Below are positions 29,640-38,402 of a stretch of DNA of 38,730 nucleotides, in pieces. The notes below the pieces were generated by a model. That model was not told where the DNA came from. It searched no databases and saw only the letters and a list, made by a program, of their open reading frames with translations. The stretch's first letter is position 1. Each line of letters opens with the position of its first letter. Location of the stretch: assembly GCA_029004215.1 (NCBI GenBank), contig JAQULH010000010.1, forward strand, positions 1 through 38,730. Reading direction: 5' to 3'. The position numbers and the translations under genes were made by a program. This DNA is from Patescibacteria group bacterium (GTDB taxonomy: Bacteria > Patescibacteriota > Patescibacteriia > 2-12-FULL-60-25).

Positions 29640-32600
29640 ATGGCAATCGATTGGAATAAAATCCGAGGCAACCTCGCGCTGGCTGATCCAACGCCTTCCA
29701 CCCAAACCAAGAAATCCGGTCTTGATTGGGATGTGATTCGAGAACGTATCAATAGCCAGCCGGCAGCACAGGCACCGGATAACGGATTCAAGATTAATAT
29801 TTCTCAAGAGCCTTCCAAGGGTGTACCAACAAGTTCGGCGGATTTTTTGAATCCCACACGAGATCTGGGTCCGGGGAGTTCCATCTCTACCAAAGCCATT
29901 CCGCCTTACAACGAAACGATTGATAAGATTGAACAAAAAGCCGCTGATTGGTATGAAAAGCCCGGCGCGGCTCAAACCGCCCTTAAGACAGTTTTTGGGA
30001 CGTTGGATAGCGCGTCGAAGAGCATAATCGAAGCAAAGCGAGCGGTTTCTTCACCAACGGCCACGTTTGCGCAAAAAGCAGATGCCGTCACGAAAGCTGG
30101 CCTGGGCTTTGCGGGCGTGGCGTTTCTGCCGGGAACAGTACCGCTTGCGGCCGCCGCTGACTTAAATACATCGTCTGGCATAAACAAATACAATCCAGCC
30201 GCTTATACGCTCAAATATGGAGCGAAGGCGGTTAATTCTGTTTTTGGTGCCTTAGGATCAATCGGTAGTTTTGTTTTCGGCAAAGGCTGGGACCTGTTGC
30301 CTCCTGAATATCAAGTCATTAGTAAACCTACTGCCGAAGAATTAGGAAGTTTTGCCGTAATGCTTTTAGGAGCCAAAGCGATACATAGTACCGCAAAAGG
30401 TGTTGGTGAGATTGGAAGATCTGTGGGTGAAATCAAAAATGTAAACGAAGTCGTAAGATCCTCTGCGGATGTACTTGGAATGGAAACTCGAACTGACATG
30501 CTTGGACGTGTTCGCAAGCCGACGGTTGAAGAAGTGAACCAACAATATAGGCGGGCCGCGCAAGAAGTGCACCCTGATAAAGGCGGGACCACGGAAGCCT
30601 TTCAAACCGTCGCGACGGCAAAGAAAGTTTTGCAAGACTACTCGAGCATGTCTCGAAAAGAATTTGCGAAAAAATGGACGACGCCATTGGAAGCGGTGAA
30701 GAGAGCTGTCAGCGGATACCTTGAAGACGGTACAAACCAAACCGAAATCAAAATGGTCGATAAGATGCGAGATTTAGAACTTCAAGACACTTCGGCCGGA
30801 TTAACAGAAACACCTTCGATCGATCCTACCTCATCACCGACATATAAAATCGAGCAACCATCATTCAATTCCAAGCCGGCGAATATAAAACAAGTCCCAG
30901 GCGAGGAGGTCTTTAAATTTGAACCGCCATCGGCACTGCCGAAAGATTTTACAACGATGCAGATGCGCGATCTTGTAGCCGATCAATTTAATTCACCTCT
31001 TCAAATAGAGGCGAAAAAATACGCAACATCAGAAGAATTTGTTAACTCAAAAATAAACGGTTTTCACCAAACAAATGAAAAGATTATACAATTCGATGAT
31101 CGATCGCCAGCTTTTTTCAATACAAAAAAGAGACTTGCTACCTATGGCAGAAACACGATATCTACGTTTATCGATTACAAAAAACCTTACGAAGGTGATT
31201 TCTATATTTCTCCAAGTGAACAGGAAAAGCTTTTTCCAAAATTAAAAAAACAAGGATACGATGCGGTCATTTTAAGGGGTACGCCTGAAAGTAATGAAGC
31301 AATAAGTACGATAATCTCACTTTCACCATCAAAGAATACTTATACAGAGGCCCAGCTCATTAATATCTGGAATGAGGTACATGCTGTAAACCAAGAAAAG
31401 ATGGCCGAAGCCCAGGTAAGACTGAACGAGTATAGAAAATCCAACGCAGAGCAGGTTTTAAACGTGCCCGTAGACGGTGGCAAGTCCTTGGCCAGTGTTG
31501 AACTTGTTCCGTACGAGGACGGCCGCTTTACGGTCAAAATTGAGGCAGATACGAGCGGTTTGAGCCTGTATGTACCTCATCAAAAGGTTTATATGAGTCG
31601 GGAGGCTGCCATCGAGGCCGCCAAGAGCCGGATCCTCGACTTTGCCAACCAGGCCGTTTCCAGTGCCGAAACTAAATCGGAGCTGGTCCAATTAAAGGCC
31701 ATCGTGGATGCAGTTAGGGCGCATAGTAAAGCCGCGACGGTGAAAGAGAAACCGGCCGTGGCAAAAATTGAGATGATGCAAAATCCGACCACGACGGAAG
31801 AAATGGATTTGGCGGTTAAGCAGGATCGCATAATGAACGAGTTGATCCACGCTGAAAAAGGCGAAAGAATCATGAGTTATGACTATGATAGCGGGGAGAG
31901 GCGGTTCATGGCCAAGCGATCCACATTCCCGAATTGGGTGCCTTCTGAATTGCGTAGCCGGGCATTGTTTGATCTCGTGGTTGAGCACATTACCAACGGC
32001 ACTGTCCCAACTAAGGCTAAAGAGATAAGATTATACGAGGTGGTGCGCCGCGAAATGGAGGGGCAAAAACTGGCCCAACAGTTCGTGGCTGAAAATCCTG
32101 ACGTTCCATTCTTTGATGCTGCCGAAAATGCGGCATGGAAATCTGACGAATTAACCAAACTATATGACGAAGCAAGAGCAAATCCAGAAAATCAAGAACA
32201 AGTTGCAGGATCTACCCCCGTTGATGAGACTTCCGTTTCTTCGCGGGCTGATGAGACTAACGGCCCCATTCAAGAAGCTCAAAGAGAAGTCGCGGCCGAG
32301 CTAGAGCGAGCTTTCGACGAATTAAAACAAATTCCAAGGGGTGAGCCTATTGAGAATCCGAACGGAATTATTAAAGCCCCTTATGAGATCCCGAATACCT
32401 TACTGGATGTGATTGGTGCCACAAGTCCAGAGATTTCATTTACACGTCGATCATTGAAGCATCTGTCAGAAAAAGGGGAGACTGGGGATGTCTTGATGAA
32501 ATCTGCCAAAGAAATATTGACCAGGCCGGATGAAATTAGGCAGGGTGATTTGGACAATCGGTATATATTCACTAAACAGATCCAAGAGACAAAAATGAGC

Positions 32601-33380
32601 AGGCCGTATTCGGCTGTACTTGAGGTAGTAGAAAAAAACGGGAACTTGATTGTTACCGCTTTTAAAACTGACAGTGGTTACCTTTCAGGTTACGAGCTTC
32701 TTTGGAGGACGGGAGCACCGGAGACCGGTGAGTTCCCTCCATCTGCATATTCGCCAGAGGCGAACGCTGGCAGCCGACCCGAATTTTCTGCTCTTAAAGA
32801 AGCTCAAAATCCAAAAGCTAACACTGCCAATATACCGGAAACTGCCCCCGAAGTCAATGTCAAAAAATCAAATATAGGTAAAAGCATTGAGGCCAAGGCC
32901 ATTGAGCAGGGTTTGACCCAGGGATTTGAGGGTACGGCCGAGTACACACCCGTGACGATCAAGGACCAGGCTAGAAGGGCATCAGAGCTGTTAAAAAGCG
33001 ACATGGACCGCGCCAAGCGCATTATCCGAGGAGAGGAGCAATTGCCGGACGGTCTGCTCGCTGGAACGCTTATAAAGGCCATGGAGGATTACGCCATGGA
33101 GACGCGCGACGCGGCACTAGCCTTGGAGATCGCAAACTCCCCACTCACGGCCGAGACGAGTATTCATGCCCAAGAGATGCGTATGCTGGCCGAACGCTCG
33201 CCTGATTCGGCTGTGGTAAACATCAAGATCCTCAAAAAGATTAAAGAGACGGCCGCTAAAAAGTCTAACAAGACTAAAAAGAGCGTGATCGACGAAATGG
33301 AAAAAGAGGTCAAAAAGACGAGAACCAAGGCCACTCAAGAGACCTGGTCATCATTCATTGATTCGATCACTTGTAAATAA
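29640..33380 (+). CDS. Polyvalent virion protein: J domain, ADP-ribosyltransferase-like and nuclease-like domains
   Basis: 1246 residues. Residues about 110-260 have hydrophobic segments (GLGFAGVAFLPGTVPLAAAA, LGSIGSFVFGKGW). A J domain at 272-335 shows VNQQYRRAAQEVHPDKGG with the HPD triad (311-313), then AFQTVATAKKVLQDY. At about 457-566, FHQTN, FFNTKKRLATYG and GYDAVILRG resemble the ADP-ribosyltransferase domain of phage polyvalent proteins. At about 925-1024, LKHLSEKGETGDVL, EILTRPDEIR, YIFTK, YSAVLEVVEKNGNLIVTAF resemble the barnase/EndoU-like toxin-nuclease fold of such proteins. Polyvalent proteins enter the cell with the DNA and disarm the host. Domain presence is good for J, moderate for the others. 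Confidence 0.7.
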   Translation: MAIDWNKIRGNLALADPTPSTQTKKSGLDWDVIRERINSQPAAQAPDNGFKINISQEPSKGVPTSSADFLNPTRDLGPGSSISTKAIPPYNETIDKIEQKAADWYEKPGAAQTALKTVFGTLDSASKSIIEAKRAVSSPTATFAQKADAVTKAGLGFAGVAFLPGTVPLAAAADLNTSSGINKYNPAAYTLKYGAKAVNSVFGALGSIGSFVFGKGWDLLPPEYQVISKPTAEELGSFAVMLLGAKAIHSTAKGVGEIGRSVGEIKNVNEVVRSSADVLGMETRTDMLGRVRKPTVEEVNQQYRRAAQEVHPDKGGTTEAFQTVATAKKVLQDYSSMSRKEFAKKWTTPLEAVKRAVSGYLEDGTNQTEIKMVDKMRDLELQDTSAGLTETPSIDPTSSPTYKIEQPSFNSKPANIKQVPGEEVFKFEPPSALPKDFTTMQMRDLVADQFNSPLQIEAKKYATSEEFVNSKINGFHQTNEKIIQFDDRSPAFFNTKKRLATYGRNTISTFIDYKKPYEGDFYISPSEQEKLFPKLKKQGYDAVILRGTPESNEAISTIISLSPSKNTYTEAQLINIWNEVHAVNQEKMAEAQVRLNEYRKSNAEQVLNVPVDGGKSLASVELVPYEDGRFTVKIEADTSGLSLYVPHQKVYMSREAAIEAAKSRILDFANQAVSSAETKSELVQLKAIVDAVRAHSKAATVKEKPAVAKIEMMQNPTTTEEMDLAVKQDRIMNELIHAEKGERIMSYDYDSGERRFMAKRSTFPNWVPSELRSRALFDLVVEHITNGTVPTKAKEIRLYEVVRREMEGQKLAQQFVAENPDVPFFDAAENAAWKSDELTKLYDEARANPENQEQVAGSTPVDETSVSSRADETNGPIQEAQREVAAELERAFDELKQIPRGEPIENPNGIIKAPYEIPNTLLDVIGATSPEISFTRRSLKHLSEKGETGDVLMKSAKEILTRPDEIRQGDLDNRYIFTKQIQETKMSRPYSAVLEVVEKNGNLIVTAFKTDSGYLSGYELLWRTGAPETGEFPPSAYSPEANAGSRPEFSALKEAQNPKANTANIPETAPEVNVKKSNIGKSIEAKAIEQGLTQGFEGTAEYTPVTIKDQARRASELLKSDMDRAKRIIRGEEQLPDGLLAGTLIKAMEDYAMETRDAALALEIANSPLTAETSIHAQEMRMLAERSPDSAVVNIKILKKIKETAAKKSNKTKKSVIDEMEKEVKKTRTKATQETWSSFIDSITCK

Positions 33381-33383
33381 ACT

Positions 33384-35063
33384 ATGCCTTATTGTTTGGT
33401 AAAACCGCTTGCAGATGCCTTTAAAAAGGCTTTGGTTGAGGGTAAGATCGATCCGCAAAAGCTGGCCGACATGACTAGCAAGGAGCGGCATGCTTTTTTC
33501 GAGGAGATAGTCGGCAAAGACAACGCCGGCCAGGTCAATTCACTCTTTGAGAGCAAATTACTCCTGAAGGACGTGGAGCGCGGGATGATTAACTGGGCCA
33601 AACAAGTCACGGGTATTAAGCCGGAAGTGCGAAACGATTTGATTTCGCGCATCCAAAAAATGGACGAGCGGATCCTCAACCCAGAAAACCAAAAGGCTTT
33701 CATGGAGGATCTAGCTGCTCGCCGGCTAGGAATAGACGTGACCCTTGAAGAGGCTAAACAAATTACTGAGCTTTCAATCAACTTGGCCAAAGCTAAGGAA
33801 AATATCGCAAATGACCGGCTGGCATACGGCGCCGCCAAGGTTGCGATGGAGAATTACTTAAATGATTTGAAGCGTGAAGCCAATAAATTGTCGTTGGACA
33901 GCTTTAGGGCAAGTCCCGTCGGGGCTTCGGTCCAAGCCGCTTCTGAGATCGCCGGCTTTGCCAAATCAATGAAAGCCACCTTGGATGTAAGTGCTTTGGG
34001 GAGGCAGGGATTTAAAGCGATTTTCACACATCCTAAGCAATGGGCCACCGGCGCCGCCCAAACGTTTCGAGATATTTGGATCACTCTTAAAAATAAAACT
34101 AGTGAGGATGTGGCCATGGATGCAGTGAAAGCCGAAATCTATTCGCGTGAAAATGCAGTCGATGGGACATATAAGCGGATGAAACTTGATATCGGTACCG
34201 GTGAAGAAGCCTATCCTACATCCTTGCCTGAGAAGATTCCGGCCTTTGGCCGAGTCTTTAAAGCCAGTGAAGTGGCTTACAACGGGTTTCTGACCCGTTT
34301 GCGTGCCGATATCGCGGATCGCTACATTCAAATCGCCTTGGACAATGGTGTTGACCTCAAAGACTCTTTCCAGGCAGAGGCTATTGGCCGTTTGGTAAAT
34401 TCCCTGACTGGACGCGGAAGTTTGGGACGATTAGAAAGTACCGGCAAAGTCATCAATACCATGTTTTTTGCTCCTAAAAATGTAAAGGCTAATTTCGATT
34501 TTCTGACGGCACACACTTTTGAAAAGACGAGTGGATTTGCTCGGAAACAAGCAGCATATAATTTGCTCAAAGTCGTTGGAGGTATCGCCGGAATACTGGC
34601 CATTGCGAAGGCAATAAATAAGGACAGTGTCGAGTTGGACCCGCGCAGTTCAGATTTTGGTAAGGTTCGTTGGGGAAACACGAGCTTTGAGGTTTCTGGT
34701 GGCATGTCCTCCTTAGTTACATTTGCCTCGCGACTGATTTCTGGGTCATCCAAGAGCAGTACAACTGGACGGATCACTAAATACAAATCTGGCTTTGGCC
34801 AAACTACGCGCTTTGATGCTTTGATTAGCTTTATTACGAATAAAGCTTCCCCGGCGTTCTCTGTCGGCGTCCATTGGGCAAAAGACCAGGATTCAAATTT
34901 TGAAAAGCCCACCATTCAGGGAGAGCTTTATAATGCTTTTGTTCCTTTGCCGATCACAAACGCCATCGAGCTTCTAAAGGATCCAGATTCCGCACCGGAC
35001 CTGATCGCTATGATGGCTGATGCATTTGGGATAGCGACGAATACGTACAAACGTAAGCGTTAA
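33384..35063 (+). CDS. Polyvalent-type internal virion protein, C-terminal partner
   Basis: A 559-residue protein starting three bases after the previous gene. The N-terminal 200 residues are helical. The C-terminal 300 carry a pattern widespread at the ends of phage polyvalent or MuF-associated proteins: YNGFLTRLRADIADRYIQIA, NSLTGRGSLGRL, FFAPKNVKANFDFL, a hydrophobic helix LLKVVGGIAGILAIAKAI, DPRSSDFGKVRWGN, VSGGMSSLVTFASRL, then NKASPAFSVGVHWAKDQD and FVPLPI. In other phages this block is fused to large multidomain proteins; here it is a separate gene beside one. It is probably ejected with the DNA and may contact the membrane through its hydrophobic helix. Confidence 0.7.
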   Translation: MPYCLVKPLADAFKKALVEGKIDPQKLADMTSKERHAFFEEIVGKDNAGQVNSLFESKLLLKDVERGMINWAKQVTGIKPEVRNDLISRIQKMDERILNPENQKAFMEDLAARRLGIDVTLEEAKQITELSINLAKAKENIANDRLAYGAAKVAMENYLNDLKREANKLSLDSFRASPVGASVQAASEIAGFAKSMKATLDVSALGRQGFKAIFTHPKQWATGAAQTFRDIWITLKNKTSEDVAMDAVKAEIYSRENAVDGTYKRMKLDIGTGEEAYPTSLPEKIPAFGRVFKASEVAYNGFLTRLRADIADRYIQIALDNGVDLKDSFQAEAIGRLVNSLTGRGSLGRLESTGKVINTMFFAPKNVKANFDFLTAHTFEKTSGFARKQAAYNLLKVVGGIAGILAIAKAINKDSVELDPRSSDFGKVRWGNTSFEVSGGMSSLVTFASRLISGSSKSSTTGRITKYKSGFGQTTRFDALISFITNKASPAFSVGVHWAKDQDSNFEKPTIQGELYNAFVPLPITNAIELLKDPDSAPDLIAMMADAFGIATNTYKRKR

Positions 35064-35073
35064 CTTTTTTGCT
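35050..35073 (+). terminator. Weak T-rich terminator at the convergent junction
   Basis: AACG-TAAG-CGTT is followed by AAC and six T directly at the end of the plus-strand late genes, whose stop overlaps the stop of the opposing membrane gene. The stem is only four pairs, so this is a tentative call. Confidence 0.3.
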
Positions 35074-35398
35074 TTTTATCAAGACCAACGTAAGACACGA
35101 CCGTAAAAATGCCCGAAGCGAAGATTAACAACATCGCTCCTGATTGATTTTGACGTACGGTTTTTACCCATTTAGGGATGCTTACGTATCTCAGATCCTC
35201 TTTGTATTGTTCGTGGCACGGTCCTCTGTCATCGTTTTCGCAAATTACATCTCCAGTGGGATAAAAATTACCGTGTGGGTAAAACCAATTCGCATAAAAA
35301 ACAACCGCCATGGTGGAGACCAAAACACCCACAACGGACCATTGAAGTATTTTTTGAAAAAAAGTGGGATCCTCCCCATGTGTTTTTATTAATTTCAT
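35060..35398 (-). CDS. Two-pass membrane protein with exported cysteine loop (112 aa)
   Basis: Start at 35398 is chosen because it overlaps the upstream stop as ATGA. Two membrane segments (residues about 17-37 and 87-106) flank a polar loop with two cysteines (C53, C61) that can form a disulphide outside the membrane. It is the last gene of a four-gene minus-strand operon of membrane proteins, opposite in direction to all lytic genes. Such placement next to the integrase is typical of lysogenic-conversion genes. Family not recognised. Confidence 0.65.
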   Translation of the reverse strand: MKLIKTHGEDPTFFQKILQWSVVGVLVSTMAVVFYANWFYPHGNFYPTGDVICENDDRGPCHEQYKEDLRYVSIPKWVKTVRQNQSGAMLLIFASGIFTVVSYVGLDKKQKS

Positions 35399-35718
35399 AC
35401 CTTTTTGCGTCTTGCCACCTTTTCTACAATCCACCGCGCTGTGAGATAGGCCGGAATCAGACAGAGCAAAACAAAAATTTCAATTAGTAGCTTCGCTGTG
35501 TCTTTTGCGACATTGAAATTCACAATTAAAACAGCCAGAGCAAGGCTTAATGGGATTGCGGCGACTAGCCCGAAAATCTTCCAAAGAATATAAGTCAAAA
35601 CTAATTTGGCCAAAGCCATCAGGCATCCGGAATTTTCTTCTGATCCTTTTTTGACCAACTCCGGTGTTAGCACAGCATCCTTAAGCTTTGGCTCGTCCGG
35701 CAAAACAATTTGATTCAT
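35395..35718 (-). CDS. Multi-pass small membrane protein (107 aa)
   Basis: Read on the minus strand from 35718, with AAAGG about seven bases before the ATG. A polar N-terminal 30 residues (MNQIVLPDEPKLKDAVLTPE) are followed by hydrophobic helices (LAKLVLTYILWKIFGLVAAI, PLSLALAVLIVNF, LLIEIFVLLCLIPAYL) and a basic end (RWIVEKVARRKKV). The basic tail should stay cytoplasmic. Part of the minus-strand membrane-protein operon; possibly a superinfection-exclusion or phage-defence component. No family recognised. Confidence 0.65.
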   Translation of the reverse strand: MNQIVLPDEPKLKDAVLTPELVKKGSEENSGCLMALAKLVLTYILWKIFGLVAAIPLSLALAVLIVNFNVAKDTAKLLIEIFVLLCLIPAYLTARWIVEKVARRKKV

Positions 35719-35757
35719 AGCTCAACCTTTAGCGCAAAAATGGGAATTTGTCAAGGG

Positions 35758-36474
35758 TCATTGGCCGAGCTTCAGCAAACAATCCTCACCATTCTCGCAG
35801 ACGTAGTAAAGATCAATAGACTCGATTTTAGCCGGACGCATGGAGGAAATGAATGTGTCCATGACGATGCGGCCCTTGTCGTTAAAATATTTGGACCAGT
35901 CCACGTGAGCGGGTTGCCTTTGTTCCGAATAGGGGACGCTCGGCAAATAAGGGATGTCGTTAAGCGCGTAAAACAATTCAGTCACGTCACCCGTCGGTAG
36001 CGGCAGGCTTTGGGGCCTGAACAGATGCCCTCCCTTGAAGTTCATCGTCAAAAAGACGCTTTCCCATTGCGTCAACGGTTTGCCGTTCAGAGAAGCGCGT
36101 ATGTATATATAGCCTTTGGCGATTTTTCCCTTTTCCAAAATGATTACGCGTTTTGTCTTGGACGGGTCTTTCGTAGCCTTCGGCGTCCAGCTTTCAAAGT
36201 CGCTAAGCACGGTTAGCTTCGCCATCGTCAGTCTGGAATCGAAGTCAGGATAAATCGACGGAGTGGTGGTTGTTTGGGCCACCTTGGTGTCAATGGTTTT
36301 CTGGATTTGTTGGACATCTTCACCAACCTTCTTCATCTGCTGCTCTAAGACTTCATTTTGTACTCGCTTGGTATAGCTTTGCCAACTTGATATGGCAAAC
36401 AAAATCAGAGCCAAAAGAATGACTCCAAATGTGCCAGCATAGCTTGGCCCGCGAGGGCTGTTAGTTTGTTCCAT
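35758..36474 (-). CDS. Membrane-anchored coiled-coil protein with exported domain (238 aa)
   Basis: The N-terminus carries one membrane helix (YAGTFGVILLALILFAISSW, residues 12-31), then a coiled coil (VLEQQMKKVGEDVQQIQKTI) and a beta-rich domain of about 150 residues (KRVIILEKGKIAKGYIYIRA, QWESVFLTMNFKGGHLFRP) with two cysteines near the end. Its start overlaps the upstream gene by 14 bases. The topology predicts a domain on the outer face of the inner membrane. It is the largest member of the membrane operon and could sense or block infecting phage. Function unknown. Confidence 0.65.
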   Translation of the reverse strand: MEQTNSPRGPSYAGTFGVILLALILFAISSWQSYTKRVQNEVLEQQMKKVGEDVQQIQKTIDTKVAQTTTTPSIYPDFDSRLTMAKLTVLSDFESWTPKATKDPSKTKRVIILEKGKIAKGYIYIRASLNGKPLTQWESVFLTMNFKGGHLFRPQSLPLPTGDVTELFYALNDIPYLPSVPYSEQRQPAHVDWSKYFNDKGRIVMDTFISSMRPAKIESIDLYYVCENGEDCLLKLGQ

Positions 36475-36889
36475 AGGCCTTTACTTTTTTGGTGAGGAAA
36501 GAATAGTCGATTGAGGGGATGAGAAAAATTACTACTAATATAATTATCGCAAGCCAGAGGATCTTGTTCAAGAAGCTCTGATTCTCAATCTGCGAAAGGC
36601 ATTCGCCTGACAAGATCCATATCCAAGATTGGGGCATCCACTTTTTCATTGAAAAAAGTTTTAAAATTGTATAAATAATCAACGCCCAAGCAAAATTCTC
36701 TATAACGCTTTCAGTTGGAATGAATTTTTGAATCAGTAGGGCTCCAACTACGGTAAAAACAAATTCTATGCACTTGCGGCGCCATGCCATTCTCGGGCCT
36801 CCACACTCGAGCTCTCTTTGTTTTTCTTCTTCGCCGCGGCGCTTAAATTCGTCAAGGAAAGGCTGCCATCCGCGGATGCCATTCTGCAT
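36461..36889 (-). CDS. Multi-pass membrane protein (142 aa)
   Basis: ATG at 36889 is preferred over a TTG twelve bases upstream. A charged cytoplasmic start (FLDEFKRRGEEEKQRELECG) leads to three hydrophobic segments (CIEFVFTVVGALLIQKFI, FAWALIIYTILKLF, ILWLAIIILVVIFLIPSI). First gene of the minus-strand operon, with candidate promoter sequences just upstream. Three to four passes and no enzyme motif. In context it is a likely lysogen-expressed membrane protein of a protective module. Confidence 0.65.
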   Translation of the reverse strand: MQNGIRGWQPFLDEFKRRGEEEKQRELECGGPRMAWRRKCIEFVFTVVGALLIQKFIPTESVIENFAWALIIYTILKLFSMKKWMPQSWIWILSGECLSQIENQSFLNKILWLAIIILVVIFLIPSIDYSFLTKKVKAYGTN

Positions 36890-36923
36890 ATTAGTATGCA
36901 AATTAATCAGAATTTGAAAAATG

Positions 36924-36949
36924 TGTCAACGCACGGGTGGATCATAGCA
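36924..36949 (-). promoter_or_regulatory. Candidate promoter elements for the membrane operon
   Basis: On the minus strand TGCTATGAT (36949-36941) is an extended -10 that would start transcription about 45 bases before the ATG at 36889. A TTGACA (36929-36924) followed after 17 bases by TTAATT is a second possibility, with a very short leader. They lie back to back with plus-strand signals for the integrase side. Sequence match only. Confidence 0.35.
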
Positions 36950-37002
36950 TGAATCGTTGAAATGCCACCAATTCCGTCTTTATTTTGATTTTAGTTCGCT
37001 CC

Positions 37003-37039
37003 TTGACATAAACCGGAAAATGTGCCCTACTAATAGTAG
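37003..37039 (+). promoter_or_regulatory. TTGACA element followed by a 13-bp operator-like dyad
   Basis: TTGACA (37003-37008) is followed by the perfect dyad CTACTA-A-TAGTAG (37027-37039), which sits where a -10 box would be (TACTAA at 19-base spacing). A repressor bound to the dyad would block this promoter. It would drive the 74-aa ORF and integrase. The interval 36902-37065 has no gene. Confidence 0.4.
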
Positions 37040-37065
37040 GTGCGGTGCTCCTTCCTCTCTCTTTT

Positions 37066-37290
37066 ATGCCGACATCTGACGACGGCTCAGGCCGTTTTTG
37101 CCGATGCAAGCTCTCCGGGCAGGAGGCCAAATTAAAAACGACCATACTGACCGTGCGGATTAGAGACGCCACGATGTTCAGGTGCAAAAAGAGAGCGCCC
37201 GTTTTTAATATTGACGGAAGCCTCCGCTCATCTGACACCACGGCCCTAAACCGTGTGAATCAGGTGGGCGGATTTTTGCAACGCATATGA
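37066..37290 (+). CDS. Possible small protein coupled to integrase (74 aa)
   Basis: ATG at 37066 opens a frame whose stop overlaps the integrase start (ATGA, 37287-37290). The sequence has CRC near residue 12 and FRCKKRAPVFNIDGSLRSS later, basic overall. Overlap with integrase supports it as a real coupled gene, perhaps a regulator or excision factor. Against it: no ribosome site, mediocre composition, and a small hairpin with four T inside it (37082-37099) that could attenuate transcription instead. Otherwise this stretch has no gene. Confidence 0.35.
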   Translation: MPTSDDGSGRFCRCKLSGQEAKLKTTILTVRIRDATMFRCKKRAPVFNIDGSLRSSDTTALNRVNQVGGFLQRI

Positions 37291-38402
37291 AAATGTTAGT
37301 AGCGATAAAAGAGTTTACAGACTGGAGGAAATTCAAAGTGAAGGACGTGACCGTGCGTGGCTATGACCGGGAGCTGCGGAATTTGTGCGTGCATCTTGGC
37401 AATCCGGAGATAGAGTCAATAGAGTTGGCCCATATTACCCGACTGCTGAACCTGATGGTTGAATGTGGTTGGGCCATGAATGGCCTGATTCCAAAATGCC
37501 AGGCATTTAAGAAGTTCTTTGAGTATTACCGTCTGCGAGGGCTCAAGGTGATCAATGAAGATCTGATCCCGTTGCCGGCCAAAGAATTTCATATCCCCCG
37601 CGTGATCACGGAGGAGGAGTACGCCAAGGTGCTTTCAGTCGTGCCGGTCAAAACAAATGATCCTAGGCATATTCGCAACCGAACCATCATCAACCTGCTT
37701 TGGGACACTGGCGCGCGCAATGGCGAGCTTTTATCCCTAAACGTGGATGATCTGGACGTGGTCAACCGCCAGGCGACCATACGAACCGAGAAAAACAAAG
37801 GCTCGCGTCCTATTCGGCAAATATTTTGGACCGAGGGAACCAACGAGCAACTGCTCAAGTGGCTACATAAACGTGAAAGCTTAAAATCAAAAATTGTATA
37901 CGAGGAAGCAGAGGCCGTCTTCATTTCCATCTGCTCCGGACCGACGCTTCGATCCGGCAAGAGATTTACGATCAAGGGAGTGGGGGAAATGCTACGACGT
38001 TATTGCAATCGCGCCGGCATCCCGTACAAGAACGCGCATGCGTACCGGCATCACATGGGTCACACGATTATTGAGCAAACGGGAAGTAATGCGGACGTCA
38101 TGAATATTCTTGGCCATGCCACTTTGGAGAGCACGAAGATCTACACTTGGATGGTTGGAAATGAGCTAAAAGCCAGGTGGCAACTGTTCAATGAACCTGG
38201 CCGGCCGAACGAAATCCACAGGGGATTTGACCAATCTAATACGGGGGCAGTACAATCCACACCATATGCCGAACCCGTTGCGTTGGGACAAAGTCGCGAA
38301 AGTCATGGAGTACCGCCGAAAAGGTATTCCGTTCCAAAAGATAGCCAAAATGCTAAAAAGCGACAAAAAAACCGTATGGCGGTGGCACAAATACGGGTGT
38401 GA
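37287..38402 (+). CDS. int: Tyrosine-family integrase
   Basis: A 371-residue site-specific recombinase. The N-terminal SAM-like core-binding domain (about 1-95) is followed by the catalytic domain with R144 in DTGARNGELLSL, a lysine near 169-171 (TEKNKGSRPIRQ), H251-x-x-R254 in HAYRHHMGH, H277 in LGHATLES and the nucleophile Y286 in KIYTW. It should join attP to the 3' end of secA using the AAGTGCCA core. The family normally ends 15-30 residues after the tyrosine; here about 70 low-complexity residues follow (from NEPGRPNEIHRGF), and this DNA also codes a helix-turn-helix protein in another frame. Lies at the far end from attL, next to attR. Confidence 0.93.
   Translation: MKMLVAIKEFTDWRKFKVKDVTVRGYDRELRNLCVHLGNPEIESIELAHITRLLNLMVECGWAMNGLIPKCQAFKKFFEYYRLRGLKVINEDLIPLPAKEFHIPRVITEEEYAKVLSVVPVKTNDPRHIRNRTIINLLWDTGARNGELLSLNVDDLDVVNRQATIRTEKNKGSRPIRQIFWTEGTNEQLLKWLHKRESLKSKIVYEEAEAVFISICSGPTLRSGKRFTIKGVGEMLRRYCNRAGIPYKNAHAYRHHMGHTIIEQTGSNADVMNILGHATLESTKIYTWMVGNELKARWQLFNEPGRPNEIHRGFDQSNTGAVQSTPYAEPVALGQSRESHGVPPKRYSVPKDSQNAKKRQKNRMAVAQIRV

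Noticed and set aside
36942-37241. 99-residue minus-strand frame between the membrane operon and integrase
   Set aside because: No ribosome site, no recognisable pattern, and it covers the likely divergent promoters.
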